Positions 1-9,218 of a DNA stretch of 64,000 bases are shown here, piece by piece. Source of the stretch: Neorhizobium alkalisoli. Its GTDB lineage: Bacteria > Pseudomonadota > Alphaproteobacteria > Rhizobiales > Rhizobiaceae. How positions within the stretch are numbered: position 1 is the first letter of the stretch; every line of letters starts with the position of its first letter. The notes under the pieces were generated by a model. That model ran no database searches and was not told the origin of the DNA. It saw only the letters and a program-made list of their open reading frames with translations. The stretch covers positions 806,001-870,000 of the forward strand of contig NZ_VIWP01000001.1 in NCBI RefSeq assembly GCF_007829835.1, written 5' to 3'. The position numbers and the translations under genes were made by a program.

Positions 1-650
1 GCGACCGCCCGGACGTCTTCCATATTGTGGCTGATCATGATCACGCCGAGACCCCAATCGCGGACACGCTCGATCAGGTCGAGCACTTCGGCGGTCTGCG
101 CCACACCAAGTGCAGCCGTCGGCTCGTCGAGCATGATCAGCTTCGGATCAAGCAGCAGGGAACGAGCGATCGCGACCGTCTGGCGCTGGCCGCCGGACAG
201 CGAGGCGATCGGCTCGCGAACGCTTGGGATCTTTGCCGACAGTTCATTCAGCAGCTTCCAGGCCCGGACTTCCATCGAGACCTCGTCGAGCTGGTAGGGG
301 CTCATTTCCTTGCCGAGAAAGATGTTGGCGACGACATCGAGATTTTCGCAAAGCGCGAGATCCTGAAAGACTGTGGCAATGCCGAGATCCAGCGCCGCGC
401 TCGGGCTCGGCAGCGTCACGGGTTTGCCTTCGAACAGGATCATGCCCGAAGTCGGCTGGTGGACACCCGCCAGAACCTTGACGAGCGTCGACTTTCCGGC
501 GCCGTTGTCGCCGACCAGCGCGACGACCTCACCCGGATGAACATCAAGCTCGATATCCGTGAGCGCCGAAACCGCGCCGAAATTCTTCGATATGCCGCGC
601 AGGCTGAGCACGGGCTGGCGCGGAGAGACCGCGTTGAGGGGTTCTGACAT
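1..650 (-). CDS. Sugar ABC transporter ATP-binding protein, partial (3' end beyond left edge)
   Basis: Only the first ~216 codons lie in the window; no stop is reached before base 1. The start is the ATG at 650-648, preceded on the minus strand by GAGGAAGG. The protein has a Walker A (GDNGAGKST, bases ~510-484), an ABC signature beginning LSGGQRQ and a Walker B ending LDEPTAALG, followed by the switch region MISHNM. The GDNGAGKS form and the short N-terminus resemble the single-domain ATPases of xylose/ribose-type (CUT2) importers in rhizobia. It lies 64 bp downstream of the binding-protein gene in the same direction, so it very likely energises that transporter; the permease gene is presumably outside the window. 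ATPase function is secure, the sugar is not. Confidence 0.92.
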   Translation of the reverse strand, partial: MSEPLNAVSPRQPVLSLRGISKNFGAVSALTDIELDVHPGEVVALVGDNGAGKSTLVKVLAGVHQPTSGMILFEGKPVTLPSPSAALDLGIATVFQDLALCENLDVVANIFLGKEMSPYQLDEVSMEVRAWKLLNELSAKIPSVREPIASLSGGQRQTVAIARSLLLDPKLIMLDEPTAALGVAQTAEVLDLIERVRDWGLGVIMISHNMEDVRAV

Positions 651-683
651 GACGTGACCTTCCTCGATCAGATGTTTGGCAAA

Positions 684-707
684 CGGGGCCGGTCGGGGCC
701 GGCCCCG
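684..707 (-). other. GC-rich stem-loop between binding-protein and ATPase genes
   Basis: CGGGGCCGG (684-692) and CCGGCCCCG (699-707) form a perfect 9-bp stem with a 6-nt loop, just after the stop codon of the binding-protein gene. No T-run follows, so it is more likely an intra-operon processing or stabilising hairpin than a full terminator. Such hairpins commonly follow binding-protein genes and raise their expression above that of the membrane genes. Confidence 0.55.
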
Positions 708-714
708 CTGGCGG

Positions 715-1770
715 TTACTGCGAGATGCCGAGCTTCTTGCAGCCTTCGGCGTAACGCCCGGTGCAGAGTTCGGCGGCCGTGTTGATCTTCTTGTCGATGA
801 TCTCGGCCTTCAGGTTTTCCGCAGTCACCACTGCCGGAATGAAGAGCTGCGCCGGCGTGTCGTAAAGCGTGGTCTCCGCCTTCGGCTTTTCGCCGGCGAT
901 CAGCTTGACGGCGACATTCGCGGCAGCGGCAGCAACGATTTCCGAGGGCTTGGAGATCGTGTTGTACTGGTCGCCGGCGATGATCAGCTGCAGGGCGGCG
1001 ATCGTCGCATCATTGCCGGTGACGGGCGGCACGGGATCGACGCCGGCCGCCTTGAAGGCCGCGATCGCACCACCGCCGGTGCCGTCATTGGCTGCGACCA
1101 CGCCGACGATCTGCTTGTTGAAGCGGGTGATCTGACCGGCTGCCCATTGCTGGGCGTTGGACGGCAGCCAGTTCGGCGTGTCGTATTCGGCGAGCGTCTT
1201 GTAGCCGCTACTGGCAAGACCTTCATGGATACCGTCGCGGATCAGGCCGGCGGCGGCGTCGGTCGGTGATCCGTTGATCTGCAGCACGCCGACGCCGTCA
1301 GGCGACACGCTCTTTGCTTTCAGATGCTTTACCAGCGAGTCGGCGATTGCCTTGCCGATACCCTTGTTGTCGAAAGAAACGTAAAAGTCGGCCTTAGCCT
1401 TCGGGATGGGCCGGTCATAGGCGATGACCTTGACGTCCTGGCTCTGGGCAAGCTGCACGAGCGAGGCGGCCGCGGCCGAATCCACCGGGTCGAGCACGAT
1501 GACCTTGGCACCCTGGGTGATGGCGGAATTGAACTGCTGCTGCTGTTTAGCGATGTCGCCATCGGCATTCTGGTAGATGATCTTGCAGGAGGCGCACAGC
1601 TTCTTCATCTCGGCAACGAAACCGGGATGGTCATGCTCCTCGTAACGGGTCGAGCCCTGGTCGGGCATCAGGAACGCCACGGTGGCATCCTTGGCGAAAG
1701 CGGCCGAGCCGCCGAGAAGCGTCGAAGCCAGAAGGGCCGCGCCGATGATTTGCCTGTTGATCTCTTTCAT
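715..1770 (-). CDS. Sugar ABC transporter substrate-binding protein (XylF-like, periplasmic)
   Basis: A 351-aa periplasmic sugar-binding protein of the Peripla_BP_4 / CUT2 class. The ATG at 1770 is chosen because GGAGGAG lies 6 nt upstream and because it gives a clean signal peptide (MKEINRQ, hydrophobic core, cleavage near AAFA-KDA). Longer frames to 1899 lack this fit, and the ATG at 1776 abuts the Shine-Dalgarno sequence. Features resembling D-xylose-binding proteins are a VIAYDRPI segment, a YVSFDN segment and a VLDPVDS segment in the first lobe. It is followed by a hairpin and by the ATPase gene. An AraC gene lies upstream in the same direction. The exact sugar cannot be read from sequence. 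Confidence 0.9.
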   Translation of the reverse strand: MKEINRQIIGAALLASTLLGGSAAFAKDATVAFLMPDQGSTRYEEHDHPGFVAEMKKLCASCKIIYQNADGDIAKQQQQFNSAITQGAKVIVLDPVDSAAAASLVQLAQSQDVKVIAYDRPIPKAKADFYVSFDNKGIGKAIADSLVKHLKAKSVSPDGVGVLQINGSPTDAAAGLIRDGIHEGLASSGYKTLAEYDTPNWLPSNAQQWAAGQITRFNKQIVGVVAANDGTGGGAIAAFKAAGVDPVPPVTGNDATIAALQLIIAGDQYNTISKPSEIVAAAAANVAVKLIAGEKPKAETTLYDTPAQLFIPAVVTAENLKAEIIDKKINTAAELCTGRYAEGCKKLGISQ

Positions 1771-1955
1771 TTCCATCTCCTCCTTTGGAAACTCGGTTAT
1801 CGTTCTGCTTTCACCGGCCTCCGGAACGGGGGCACGGCGAATTCCGGGCATAGGTTCTCCTTCGCGAGCCCCATTGTGGTGGCCCTCGTCGGCAGTCACA
1901 TCGATGATTGCTCTCCTCCTATCCTCCTCGTTTGCCTCTGCCGCCCGCCTACCTC

Positions 1956-2837
1956 TCAGGCGGCTCTCGCACCATTCTTGTCACCCAGCAGCTTGCGGAA
2001 GCGGGACGGTGTCATGCCCTTTTCCGCCAGGAACTGGCGATTGAAATTCGACAGGTTGTTGAACCCGACCTCGTAACAGATGTCGATGATCGAGGCCCTG
2101 TCGTCGGTCATCAGGATCTGGCAGGCCAGATTGATGCGCAGGCGCTTCACATACTGGACCAGCGACATGCCGGTATGCCGTCGGAAAGCCCTCGAAAACG
2201 CTGCCGTCGACTGTCCCGCGATCGCGGCAAGATCCGCCTCGTCGAAGGAGCGTGTCAGGTTCTCGCGGATATAGGCGAGCGCCTTGTTGATCCCGGCCGA
2301 CATGTATCCCGACGGATCGGGAAGATAATTCGTGCTGGCAAGCGTGCGCGTATCCTTTGCGCGGCACAGAAGGCCAACGATCATCATGAACAGCTCGACC
2401 CGGCGAACGCCCTGCGCCTTCTGGATCTCGTCCATCAAAGGCGCGAGCTTGAGGCTGGTCTCGCGACCGAACAGCGCCCCCCGCGGCGCAAGCGCCAGAA
2501 CATCCGCGAAGGCACCGAGCTCGGGCAGAAACCGCATAATGTCTGCCGCAAAAGCCTCACTGAACTGTATCAGCTGGCAGCGAAGCGGTATCTCGACGCC
2601 TTCGGGAACATCGCTCACCCAGTTATGGGGGAGGTTCGGGCCGGTCAGCACGAGATTGCCCGGCTCGAAATCACCAATGAAGTCGCCGACGAAATAACGC
2701 CCCGTCGTGGCGACGATCAGATGCAGTTCGTATTCCGGGTGAAAGTGCCAGCGGACCGTGTGGAAGGGATAACCGTGTGCCTTTGCGGCAAACGATTCTC
2801 CGGGTCTGATCTGAATGACCTCCAGGTCCGGTTCCAT
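1956..2837 (-). CDS. AraC-family transcriptional regulator with N-terminal cupin domain
   Basis: A 293-aa protein with an N-terminal cupin-like sensor (HTVRWHFHPEYELH around residues 25-40) and a C-terminal AraC double helix-turn-helix (FSRAFRRHTGMS..., then ICYEVGFNNLSNFNRQF near the end). The start at 2837 has GGAGGAGG about 5 nt upstream; an ATG-proximal extension to 2876 has no such signal. It is the nearest gene upstream of the sugar-binding protein, same strand, with 185 bp between them, so local control of the sugar transporter is the likely role. The ligand is unknown, though such cupins often bind the sugar or a breakdown product. Confidence 0.92.
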   Translation of the reverse strand: MEPDLEVIQIRPGESFAAKAHGYPFHTVRWHFHPEYELHLIVATTGRYFVGDFIGDFEPGNLVLTGPNLPHNWVSDVPEGVEIPLRCQLIQFSEAFAADIMRFLPELGAFADVLALAPRGALFGRETSLKLAPLMDEIQKAQGVRRVELFMMIVGLLCRAKDTRTLASTNYLPDPSGYMSAGINKALAYIRENLTRSFDEADLAAIAGQSTAAFSRAFRRHTGMSLVQYVKRLRINLACQILMTDDRASIIDICYEVGFNNLSNFNRQFLAEKGMTPSRFRKLLGDKNGARAA

Positions 2838-3032
2838 ACGCCTCCTCCGGGTGCGGACGTTGCCGCCGCATTCCACCAGGCCTCCCGCCTGATCTGTGGA
2901 GGAATGTACGCCCAGCCCAAAAGCCGCGCCAACACGATTTCGGCTTAAAACCTATACTTTTTTGATATTTCGCAGCTGCGAAATGTTCCTAGCAGGTGCA
3001 ATGAAGACCATCTCTGATAGCCGGAGCGGCAT

Positions 3033-3791
3033 TCAGGCCTGCGGAACAACAGCCTTCGGCATCCGCAGGCCGGTGGTCACATTGACCTTGTTCAGGCTGA
3101 CATCCAGCAGCGCCGGATCGACTTCGCTGCGCAACCTCTGCAGCGTATCCGCCACGCCGGTCATCATCCGCCGGACATAGGCCTGCGTCTTCGACGCATC
3201 CCCCGAAAGGATGAGACGCAGAAGGCCGATATGGTCCTCGATCATCTGTTCCATCGACTGGCTCTGGCCGAGATAGGTATGGTAGATCCAGCCGCTGCGC
3301 CGATAGAGCGTCTGGAGCGGGATGAGCGTATTGGCGAGCAGCGGCTCGCCCGAGGCCACGAGGATCGCCTTGTTGAGCAGGCGGTCAGTGACGTTGAAAC
3401 GCTCGAGGCTGAGATCGGCCTCGGTCTCTTCCAGATCCCTGATGAAAGCCCGCATGACCACATGATCCTGCGGCGTCGCGCGCTCGCTGGCGAGGCCGGC
3501 TGCAATTGCTTCCATCTCGGTTCGAAGTGGCAGCAGCGTCCGTTCCTGGGTCAGTTTGACCGGGGCGATACGCAATCCGGATCGCGGGCTGACATGGATC
3601 AGCTGGTTGGCCGAGAGCCGCTTGACGGCATCATGGACCGGCGTCCGGCTAAGCCCGGATTCCGTCTGGAGCTGCTGGATCGTGTAGCGGGCGCCGGGCG
3701 CCAGCTGCGTGGAGATGATCAAGGCCTCAAGACAGTCATAAGCTTCGTCGGAGAGGCTCCGCGAGCGCTTTTCAACCGTCTTTTTTGCCAT
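3033..3791 (-). CDS. GntR-family transcriptional regulator (FadR/FCD type)
   Basis: A 252-aa protein: an N-terminal winged helix (residues ~10-75, containing IQQLQTESGLSRTPVHDAVK) followed by an all-helical FCD-type ligand domain. The start at 3791 is preceded by AAGGGGA on the minus strand. It is divergent from the MFS transporter gene at 3950, and FCD GntR proteins beside sugar-acid transporters usually repress them until a uronate or aldonate binds. The 158-bp divergent region carries an inverted repeat that could be its operator (3883-3931). Regulation of the transporter/mannonate dehydratase pair is inferred from position. Confidence 0.9.
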   Translation of the reverse strand: MAKKTVEKRSRSLSDEAYDCLEALIISTQLAPGARYTIQQLQTESGLSRTPVHDAVKRLSANQLIHVSPRSGLRIAPVKLTQERTLLPLRTEMEAIAAGLASERATPQDHVVMRAFIRDLEETEADLSLERFNVTDRLLNKAILVASGEPLLANTLIPLQTLYRRSGWIYHTYLGQSQSMEQMIEDHIGLLRLILSGDASKTQAYVRRMMTGVADTLQRLRSEVDPALLDVSLNKVNVTTGLRMPKAVVPQA

Positions 3792-3882
3792 CCTGTTCCC
3801 CTTGCCGCAGCGCGACTTAGCCCACCGGCATCTCTGTCGCGATCAGATCACTGTCCTTTTGGATATTGACTTTCCGTTCCAT

Positions 3883-3931
3883 ATATCAAGATTATGCCTC
3901 CATGTGAAATTTCAGATTGCCTGCTTGATAT
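3883..3931. promoter_or_regulatory. Candidate GntR operator pair in divergent promoter region
   Basis: ATATCAAG (3883-3890) and CTTGATAT (3924-3931) are exact reverse complements separated by 33 bp. A small palindrome GAAATTTC (3906-3913) lies between them. The second arm is 18 bp upstream of the transporter start codon, so bound repressor would block transcription. The arms are visible; assignment to the GntR protein is inference. Confidence 0.4.
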
Positions 3932-3949
3932 TTCATTTGGGAGGACTTC

Positions 3950-5263
3950 ATGGCACTTAACCACCTATCCGCTGCGGAGACGCTGCAGCGGCCATCGACC
4001 AACCGCCGCTGGTGGATCGGCGGCCTTCTGGCGGTCGGCGTACTCGTCAACTATTTCGACCGCGTCAACCTGACGGTCGCCTCACCCTTCATTCAGGACG
4101 AATTCGGCATCGGACCGGCCGAAATGGGCCTGCTGTTCAGCGCCTTCGGCTGGGCCTATGGTTTTCTGCAGATCCCCGTCGGGGTGCTGCTCGACCGCTT
4201 CGGTGTGACGAAGGTCATGCGCTGGAGCACGTTCTCATGGGGCGTTGCCTCGGTCATCACCGCCTTTTCCACCGGCATGTCGACGCTTTTCCTGTCGCGC
4301 ATGTTGCTCGGCGTGGCCGAGACGCCCGGCTTTCCCGCCAATTCGAAAGCGACCGGCTACTGGTTTCCGCGCCATGAACGCGGACTGGCAACGGCCCTGT
4401 TCGATGCAGCCGCGAAATTTTCTAACGTCATCGCCATTCCGGCTGTCGCCTTCCTGATGCTGCATTTCGGCTGGCGCGGCGGCTTCATCGCAACGGCGAT
4501 CATCAGCCTTGTCTATTTCGCGCTGTTCTTCATGTTCTACCGCGATCCGAGCGCCGACCGGCAACTGTCGAACGAGGAGCGGGACTATATTAAGGCGGGT
4601 GGTGCCGCACAGGAAGGCGAAGCCGCGACCAATGCCGCCGGCCTTCTCGGTTACCTGCTGCGCAACCGCAAGGTCTGGGGCCTTTCCGTCGGCTTTGCCG
4701 CTTATGGCTACGCCTTCGCGCTCTTCATCTTCTGGCTGCCGGACTATCTCGTTCGGGAGATGCACATGAATATCCTGAAGTCCGCGACCTTCACCGCCAT
4801 TCCCTGGATCTTCGCGACCATTTCCGACCTTCTGATCGGCGGCTGGCTGATCGACCACCTGATCCGCAAGGGGCATGACGAATCCAGAGTGCGCAAGGGG
4901 ATCATCATTTTCGGCATGCTGATGGGCCTTGCCGTCGTCGGCGCCGGCCTGACATCCGATCCCTACTGGGCGATCTTCTGGATCACCGTATCGCTAAGCG
5001 GACTGGCGGCTGCGGCCCCGGCCGGCTGGTCGATCCCGTCGCTGATCGCACCGAAGGGCGGCGCTGCCACGATCGGCGGCATCATGAACTTCCTCAACAG
5101 CATTACCGGCATCGCCGCGCCGATCATCACCGGCTTTATCGTCGGTGCCACGCAATCCTTCAGTCGCGCCTTCATTCTGGCTGGCGTGATGCTGGCGATC
5201 GGCATCCTCTCCTACGTCTTCGTTCTCGGCCGTATCGAGCCGATCCCGGAACCGAAGGCCTGA
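3950..5263 (+). CDS. MFS transporter, anion:cation symporter family (hexuronate/glucarate/galactonate type)
   Basis: A 437-aa 12-TM major facilitator. The N-terminal segment ([16 protein letters not shown], residues ~33-48) and the following [19 protein letters not shown] are typical of the ACS family that carries glucarate, galactonate, hexuronates and related acids with protons. A GGGAGGA motif sits 7-8 nt before the ATG. It is followed after 44 bp by a mannonate-dehydratase-type gene, so the pair probably takes up and dehydrates a hexonate or uronate-derived acid. Control by the divergent GntR gene is likely. Exact substrate unknown. Confidence 0.9.
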   Translation: MALNHLSAAETLQRPSTNRRWWIGGLLAVGVLVNYFDRVNLTVASPFIQDEFGIGPAEMGLLFSAFGWAYGFLQIPVGVLLDRFGVTKVMRWSTFSWGVASVITAFSTGMSTLFLSRMLLGVAETPGFPANSKATGYWFPRHERGLATALFDAAAKFSNVIAIPAVAFLMLHFGWRGGFIATAIISLVYFALFFMFYRDPSADRQLSNEERDYIKAGGAAQEGEAATNAAGLLGYLLRNRKVWGLSVGFAAYGYAFALFIFWLPDYLVREMHMNILKSATFTAIPWIFATISDLLIGGWLIDHLIRKGHDESRVRKGIIIFGMLMGLAVVGAGLTSDPYWAIFWITVSLSGLAAAAPAGWSIPSLIAPKGGAATIGGIMNFLNSITGIAAPIITGFIVGATQSFSRAFILAGVMLAIGILSYVFVLGRIEPIPEPKA

Positions 5264-5307
5264 CCCTTTTCCATGTTTCGAATTCCATGCCTCGAAAGGA
5301 CACTTTC

Positions 5308-6510
5308 ATGAAAATCACCAATGCGAAGGTGATCGTCTGCTCGCCGGGACGCAACTTCGTCACCCTCAAGATCGAGACGGATGAGGGTATTTACGGGATC
5401 GGCGATGCGACCGTGAACGGCCGCGAACTGGCCGTCGCCTCCTATCTGCAGGATCACCTCGTGCCCTGCCTGATCGGCCGCGATGCATCGCAGATCGAGG
5501 ATATCTGGCAATATTTCTACAAGGGTGCCTATTGGCGCCGCGGCCCGGTGACGATGGCGGCGATCGCCGCTGTCGACGTGGCGCTGTGGGATATCAAGGC
5601 CAAGGCGGCCAATATGCCGCTCTATCAGCTGCTCGGCGGCGCCAGCCGCAAGCATATGCTGACCTATACCCATGCCAATGGCGAAACCATCGAGGAAACC
5701 GCCGACAAGGTCGCAGCTTTTCAGGAAGAGGGCTGGAAGGCGATCCGCGTCCAGGCCGCCGTTCCCGGCCAGCCGATTACCTATGGCGTTGAAAAGGTCG
5801 GGTCGCTGTCGCAGGCGGAAGACAAGCCGCGCGAAACCTCCTGGGACACGCCGACCTATCTGCGCTTCCTGCCAAAGCTGCTCGATCACCTGCGCGACCG
5901 GTTCGGCTTCGACCTGCATCTGCTGCATGATGTGCACCACCGGCTGACACCGCAGGAAGCGGCAAGGCTCGCCAAGGATGTCGAACGCCACGATCTGTTC
6001 TGGCTGGAAGATGCGGTGCCGGCGGAAAACCAGGAATCCTACCGGCTTATCCGGCAGCATTCGACGACGCCGCTGGCGCTTGGCGAAGTGTTCAACACCA
6101 TACACGACTGCCGCCAGCTGATCCAGGAACAGCTGATCGACTATATCCGTACCACGCCGCTGCATGCCGGTGGCATTACCCATGTCCGCCAGATCGCCGG
6201 ACTGGCGGCGCTTTACCACATCCGCACCGCCTGCCATGGCGCCGCCGATATGTCGCCGATCACCATGGGTGCGGCACTGCATTTCGACCGCTGGGTCCCG
6301 AATTTCGGCATCCAGGAATATGCCTTCCATCCGGAAGAGACCAAAAACGTCTTCCCGCACGAATGGCATTTCAAGGACGGTTATCTTCATAGCGGTGAAA
6401 AGCCCGGCCATGGCGTCGATATCGACGAGAAGGCTGCGGAAAAATATCCCTATCGCCGTGCCTATCTCGACGTTGCCCGCCTCTCCGACGGGACGCTCTG
6501 GAGCTGGTAA
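5308..6510 (+). CDS. manD: Enolase-superfamily sugar-acid dehydratase, D-mannonate dehydratase (ManD) type
   Basis: A 400-aa protein matching the usual ~400-aa length of ManD. The start at 5308 (MKITNAK) has AAAGGA about 8 nt upstream and begins where the family normally begins. Visible family features: [21 protein letters not shown] in the N-terminal cap (residues ~73-93), a metal-ligand segment HDVHHRL (~209-215), WLEDAVP (~235) and GEVFN (~261), then HAGGITH and CHGAADMSP near the C-terminus, all ManD-like. The reaction would be D-mannonate to 2-keto-3-deoxygluconate in the glucuronate pathway. Some ManD members are slow, use D-gluconate, or have other roles, so activity on mannonate is probable, not proven. 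Confidence 0.82.
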   Translation: MKITNAKVIVCSPGRNFVTLKIETDEGIYGIGDATVNGRELAVASYLQDHLVPCLIGRDASQIEDIWQYFYKGAYWRRGPVTMAAIAAVDVALWDIKAKAANMPLYQLLGGASRKHMLTYTHANGETIEETADKVAAFQEEGWKAIRVQAAVPGQPITYGVEKVGSLSQAEDKPRETSWDTPTYLRFLPKLLDHLRDRFGFDLHLLHDVHHRLTPQEAARLAKDVERHDLFWLEDAVPAENQESYRLIRQHSTTPLALGEVFNTIHDCRQLIQEQLIDYIRTTPLHAGGITHVRQIAGLAALYHIRTACHGAADMSPITMGAALHFDRWVPNFGIQEYAFHPEETKNVFPHEWHFKDGYLHSGEKPGHGVDIDEKAAEKYPYRRAYLDVARLSDGTLWSW

Positions 6511-6870
6511 AACAACGACAAGGACTCGCTGGCGCCAGTGCCGGCGAGTTCACCTCCAGCTGCTTCTCCACCGGGAGAAATGTCGGGAAGTCTTCTTTCC
6601 GGCAAAGACGAGGTAAGCGATCATCCCGCGCCTCGAAAACGCGATCATGCTGAAATGCCGCATGAGATTCGACGCGACGCAAAGTTTTCGCACGCCTGAT
6701 CGGAATGGTCTCTGAATAGATCAGATCGCGACCTGCTAAGCCAATTGGCCCTACAGCAACCCTTCTGCCTGACAGTGCTTCCACCGCCGCGAACGTCGAT
6801 CACGACGCCGTGCCGTTGACTCTCGCAAACTAAGCCGTTAATCGTCGGTGAAACGTTACATGAAAAGACA
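6511..6870 (+). other. 360-bp non-coding region before the LacI-fusion gene
   Basis: No convincing gene is seen. The stretch carries a 10-bp perfect palindrome GCCAATTGGC at 6740-6749 and, at its right end, a recognisable promoter plus LacI-type operator (6816-6860). Open frames here are short and lack Shine-Dalgarno sequences. It probably holds the 3' trailer of the dehydratase transcript and the start of the next transcription unit. Confidence 0.6.
6816..6860 (+). promoter_or_regulatory. Promoter and LacI-type operator of the regulator-fusion gene
   Basis: TTGACT (6816-6821) and TAATCG (6839-6844) are spaced 17 bp and would place +1 near 6851. Overlapping that start is TGAAACGTTACA (6849-6860), an almost perfect palindrome with the central CG that typifies LacI-family operators (5 of 6 half-site positions match). 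It ends 10 bp before the ATG. Position over +1 and just before the translation start suggests autorepression. The -10 match is only fair. Confidence 0.5.
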
Positions 6871-9111
6871 ATGAACCGTAATTCGACGATCAAAGATGTT
6901 GCGCGCCATGCCGGCGTATCGGTTGCCACGGTCTCTAACGTTCTTAACGAACGCGAGACAGTGAACCGCGATATCGTTCGCAAGGTTCGCGAGGCCGTCG
7001 AATTTTTGGGCTACAAGCGGCATCAGTCGGGCTGGCAGCTGAAGACCAAGAAGTCGACGCTGGTGAATGTCATCGTGCCTTCGGTGACCGATCCGCATTT
7101 CGGCGCGCTCTTTACAGGCGCCGAGCGCTTGCTGAACGACCACGGCTATACGGCCGCGCTGCATGTGACATCGGAAATCCGCGCCAAGGAAAACGAACTG
7201 CTGGAAATGTCGCTGCAGCAGCGCGCGGCGGGCGTTTTGATCGCCACCTGCCAGCCGGACGACATGAAGCGCGCCGACGAGCTGCGCGAGGCCGGCATCC
7301 AGGTCGTCTGCCTGGAGCGCGAGCCGGTCGGCGGCGGTTTCACCTTCATCGAACACGACCTGCGCCGGCTGCTGTTCGATGCGACACGCGGCCTGCTGCA
7401 CCAGGGCTATCGCAACATCGTGCTGCTCACCGGCCCCAAGGAATATTCGAGCGAGGAACGGGCGGCGACGGGCTTTCTCGATGCGATCGCGGCGGCCGGC
7501 AGCGATGCCGCCGGTGTCGCCCTCGAAACCAACCACGATCCCGAAACCGCGTTTCGCGTGCTTGTCGAGCATATTGCTCGCGGGCGCCCGGCCGATCTCG
7601 TCGTCTCCACTTCGTCTGCCATTCACCGTGGTGCCCGAAAGGCGCTGCAGCTTCTCGCAAGCCAGCTGCAGGGACATGTCCGCCTAGTCTCGATCGACGA
7701 GGAATCCTGGGCGGACGTGGAAAGCGACGACCGGCTCGTCATCCGCCGCTCCGGTGTCCAGCTTGGCGCTGCCGCTGCCGAAGCCCTGCTCGACAACCTG
7801 CGCAATCCTATCGCCCATGGCGGCGGTTATCGCCGTCTCGCGGTCTCGGCGCCATTTGGCGAACGCAAGCTCGCGGCAAAACGTTATGGCGACCGTGAGG
7901 AATTGCGCGTGCTGATGTTCGACAGCATGTCGCGCCGCGCCATTTCCGACCTGCAGCCGCACTTCGAAGCTCGCCACGGCGCAAAAGTGCATATCGAGGC
8001 GATGTCGGCCGAGCGCCTTCACGGCGTCCTGAGCGATCCATCGAAACGCGCTGCCTATGATATCATCGAGATCGACCAGCCGTGGATGAGCGAGCTCGCC
8101 TCCTCCGGCGCCCTGCTGCGTCTCGACGACCGGTTGAAGCAGCACCCGGAACTGGTGCGCGGCCTCGTGCCGGGTGTGATGGATGCCAATTGCCGTTACG
8201 GCGCCGGTTATTTTGCCCTGCCCTCCCGTTTCGACGTGGAAATGCTGTTCTACCGCAAGGACCTGTTCGACGATCCGAACCAGCGGCTTGCCTATCGCGA
8301 TCTGACGGGCGGCGAATTGCGGCCGCCGGAAACCTGGCGCGAATTCAACACGGTTGCGCGCTTCTTCACCCAGGCCGTCAATCCGGCCTCACCGACGAAA
8401 TACGGAACGTCTCTCGGGGCATCGCTGCCGCATGGCGCGCTGGTGGAATTCCTGACCCGACTCTGGGGCAGTAATAGCCGCGTGCTGGACGATAGCGGCC
8501 GCGTTACGCTCGACAGCCGCGAGGCGGCCGACATTCTGGAAAGTTATGTCGAAAGCACCAGCTATGCCGCACCCGGCTGGCAGGACAAGCAACGGTCAGG
8601 CCAGGTCGACGATTTCGCAACCGGCGATGTCGCGATGGTCGCGCTGTTCTGCGCACCGGCAGCACCGCTGACCGACCGCAGCATATCGCGGGTCGTCGGC
8701 AAGATCGGTTATGCCGCGGTTCCGGGCGGTGTGCCTGTACTGGGCGGCTGGTCGATGGGCATCATTGCCGAATGCGGCCGGCCGGATCTCGCCTTCGACT
8801 GGATGTCCTGGGCGGCCGGCATGGAAATGGCGATCCCGCTCTCGATCATGGGCGGCTCGACGCCGGCGCTGGCGCTTCACAACAGCCTGGAACTGCGCTC
8901 GGTTTATCCCTGGCTCGGCAAGGCGGTCGAACTTTTCCCGAAATCGCGGGCCCGAGCGATCTCGCTCACCACGACCGGCGGGAAACTCAGCGAATTCCGT
9001 TACGAGCAGATCGTCGGCAGCCGCGTGCATCAGGCGCTGCGGCACGAGATCAGTGCCGCCGACGCCCTGCGGGCGGCCGCCGACGAGCTGCGTAACATTC
9101 TCGGCCAATAG
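6871..9111 (+). CDS. LacI-family regulator fused to an ABC-type solute-binding domain (cytoplasmic two-sensor regulator)
   Basis: A 746-aa protein, about twice the length of a LacI regulator. Residues 6-31 are a LacI helix-turn-helix (TIKDVARHAGVSVATVSNVL), residues ~60-340 a normal LacI/type-I periplasmic-binding-protein core. From ~344 to the end the sequence resembles a family-1 extracellular solute-binding protein: it shares with the transporter's own binding protein (10328-11611) the order of an MLFYRKDLF segment (~458), an ETWREF segment (~487) and a VLGGWSMGI segment (~623). There is no signal peptide, and an N-terminal DNA-binding domain means it stays in the cytoplasm. It lies 107 bp upstream of the ABC transporter genes on the same strand. 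It most likely senses imported sugar with one or both binding folds; ligand unknown. No frameshift or internal stop is seen at the junction. Confidence 0.88.
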   Translation: MNRNSTIKDVARHAGVSVATVSNVLNERETVNRDIVRKVREAVEFLGYKRHQSGWQLKTKKSTLVNVIVPSVTDPHFGALFTGAERLLNDHGYTAALHVTSEIRAKENELLEMSLQQRAAGVLIATCQPDDMKRADELREAGIQVVCLEREPVGGGFTFIEHDLRRLLFDATRGLLHQGYRNIVLLTGPKEYSSEERAATGFLDAIAAAGSDAAGVALETNHDPETAFRVLVEHIARGRPADLVVSTSSAIHRGARKALQLLASQLQGHVRLVSIDEESWADVESDDRLVIRRSGVQLGAAAAEALLDNLRNPIAHGGGYRRLAVSAPFGERKLAAKRYGDREELRVLMFDSMSRRAISDLQPHFEARHGAKVHIEAMSAERLHGVLSDPSKRAAYDIIEIDQPWMSELASSGALLRLDDRLKQHPELVRGLVPGVMDANCRYGAGYFALPSRFDVEMLFYRKDLFDDPNQRLAYRDLTGGELRPPETWREFNTVARFFTQAVNPASPTKYGTSLGASLPHGALVEFLTRLWGSNSRVLDDSGRVTLDSREAADILESYVESTSYAAPGWQDKQRSGQVDDFATGDVAMVALFCAPAAPLTDRSISRVVGKIGYAAVPGGVPVLGGWSMGIIAECGRPDLAFDWMSWAAGMEMAIPLSIMGGSTPALALHNSLELRSVYPWLGKAVELFPKSRARAISLTTTGGKLSEFRYEQIVGSRVHQALRHEISAADALRAAADELRNILGQ

Positions 9112-9218
9112 CCGACACGAGATCAGCACCCGGCGGGAGGCCGGATGCGCAGAGTTGAATGGGCGGTCGGACTTGCCGTGAGCGGTCCCGGCCGGAGGTA
9201 CATGAAGGGAGTGAGGCC

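Noticed and set aside
5212..6411. 399-codon open frame antisense to the ManD-type gene
   Set aside because: No domain recognised; the plus-strand enzyme is complete.
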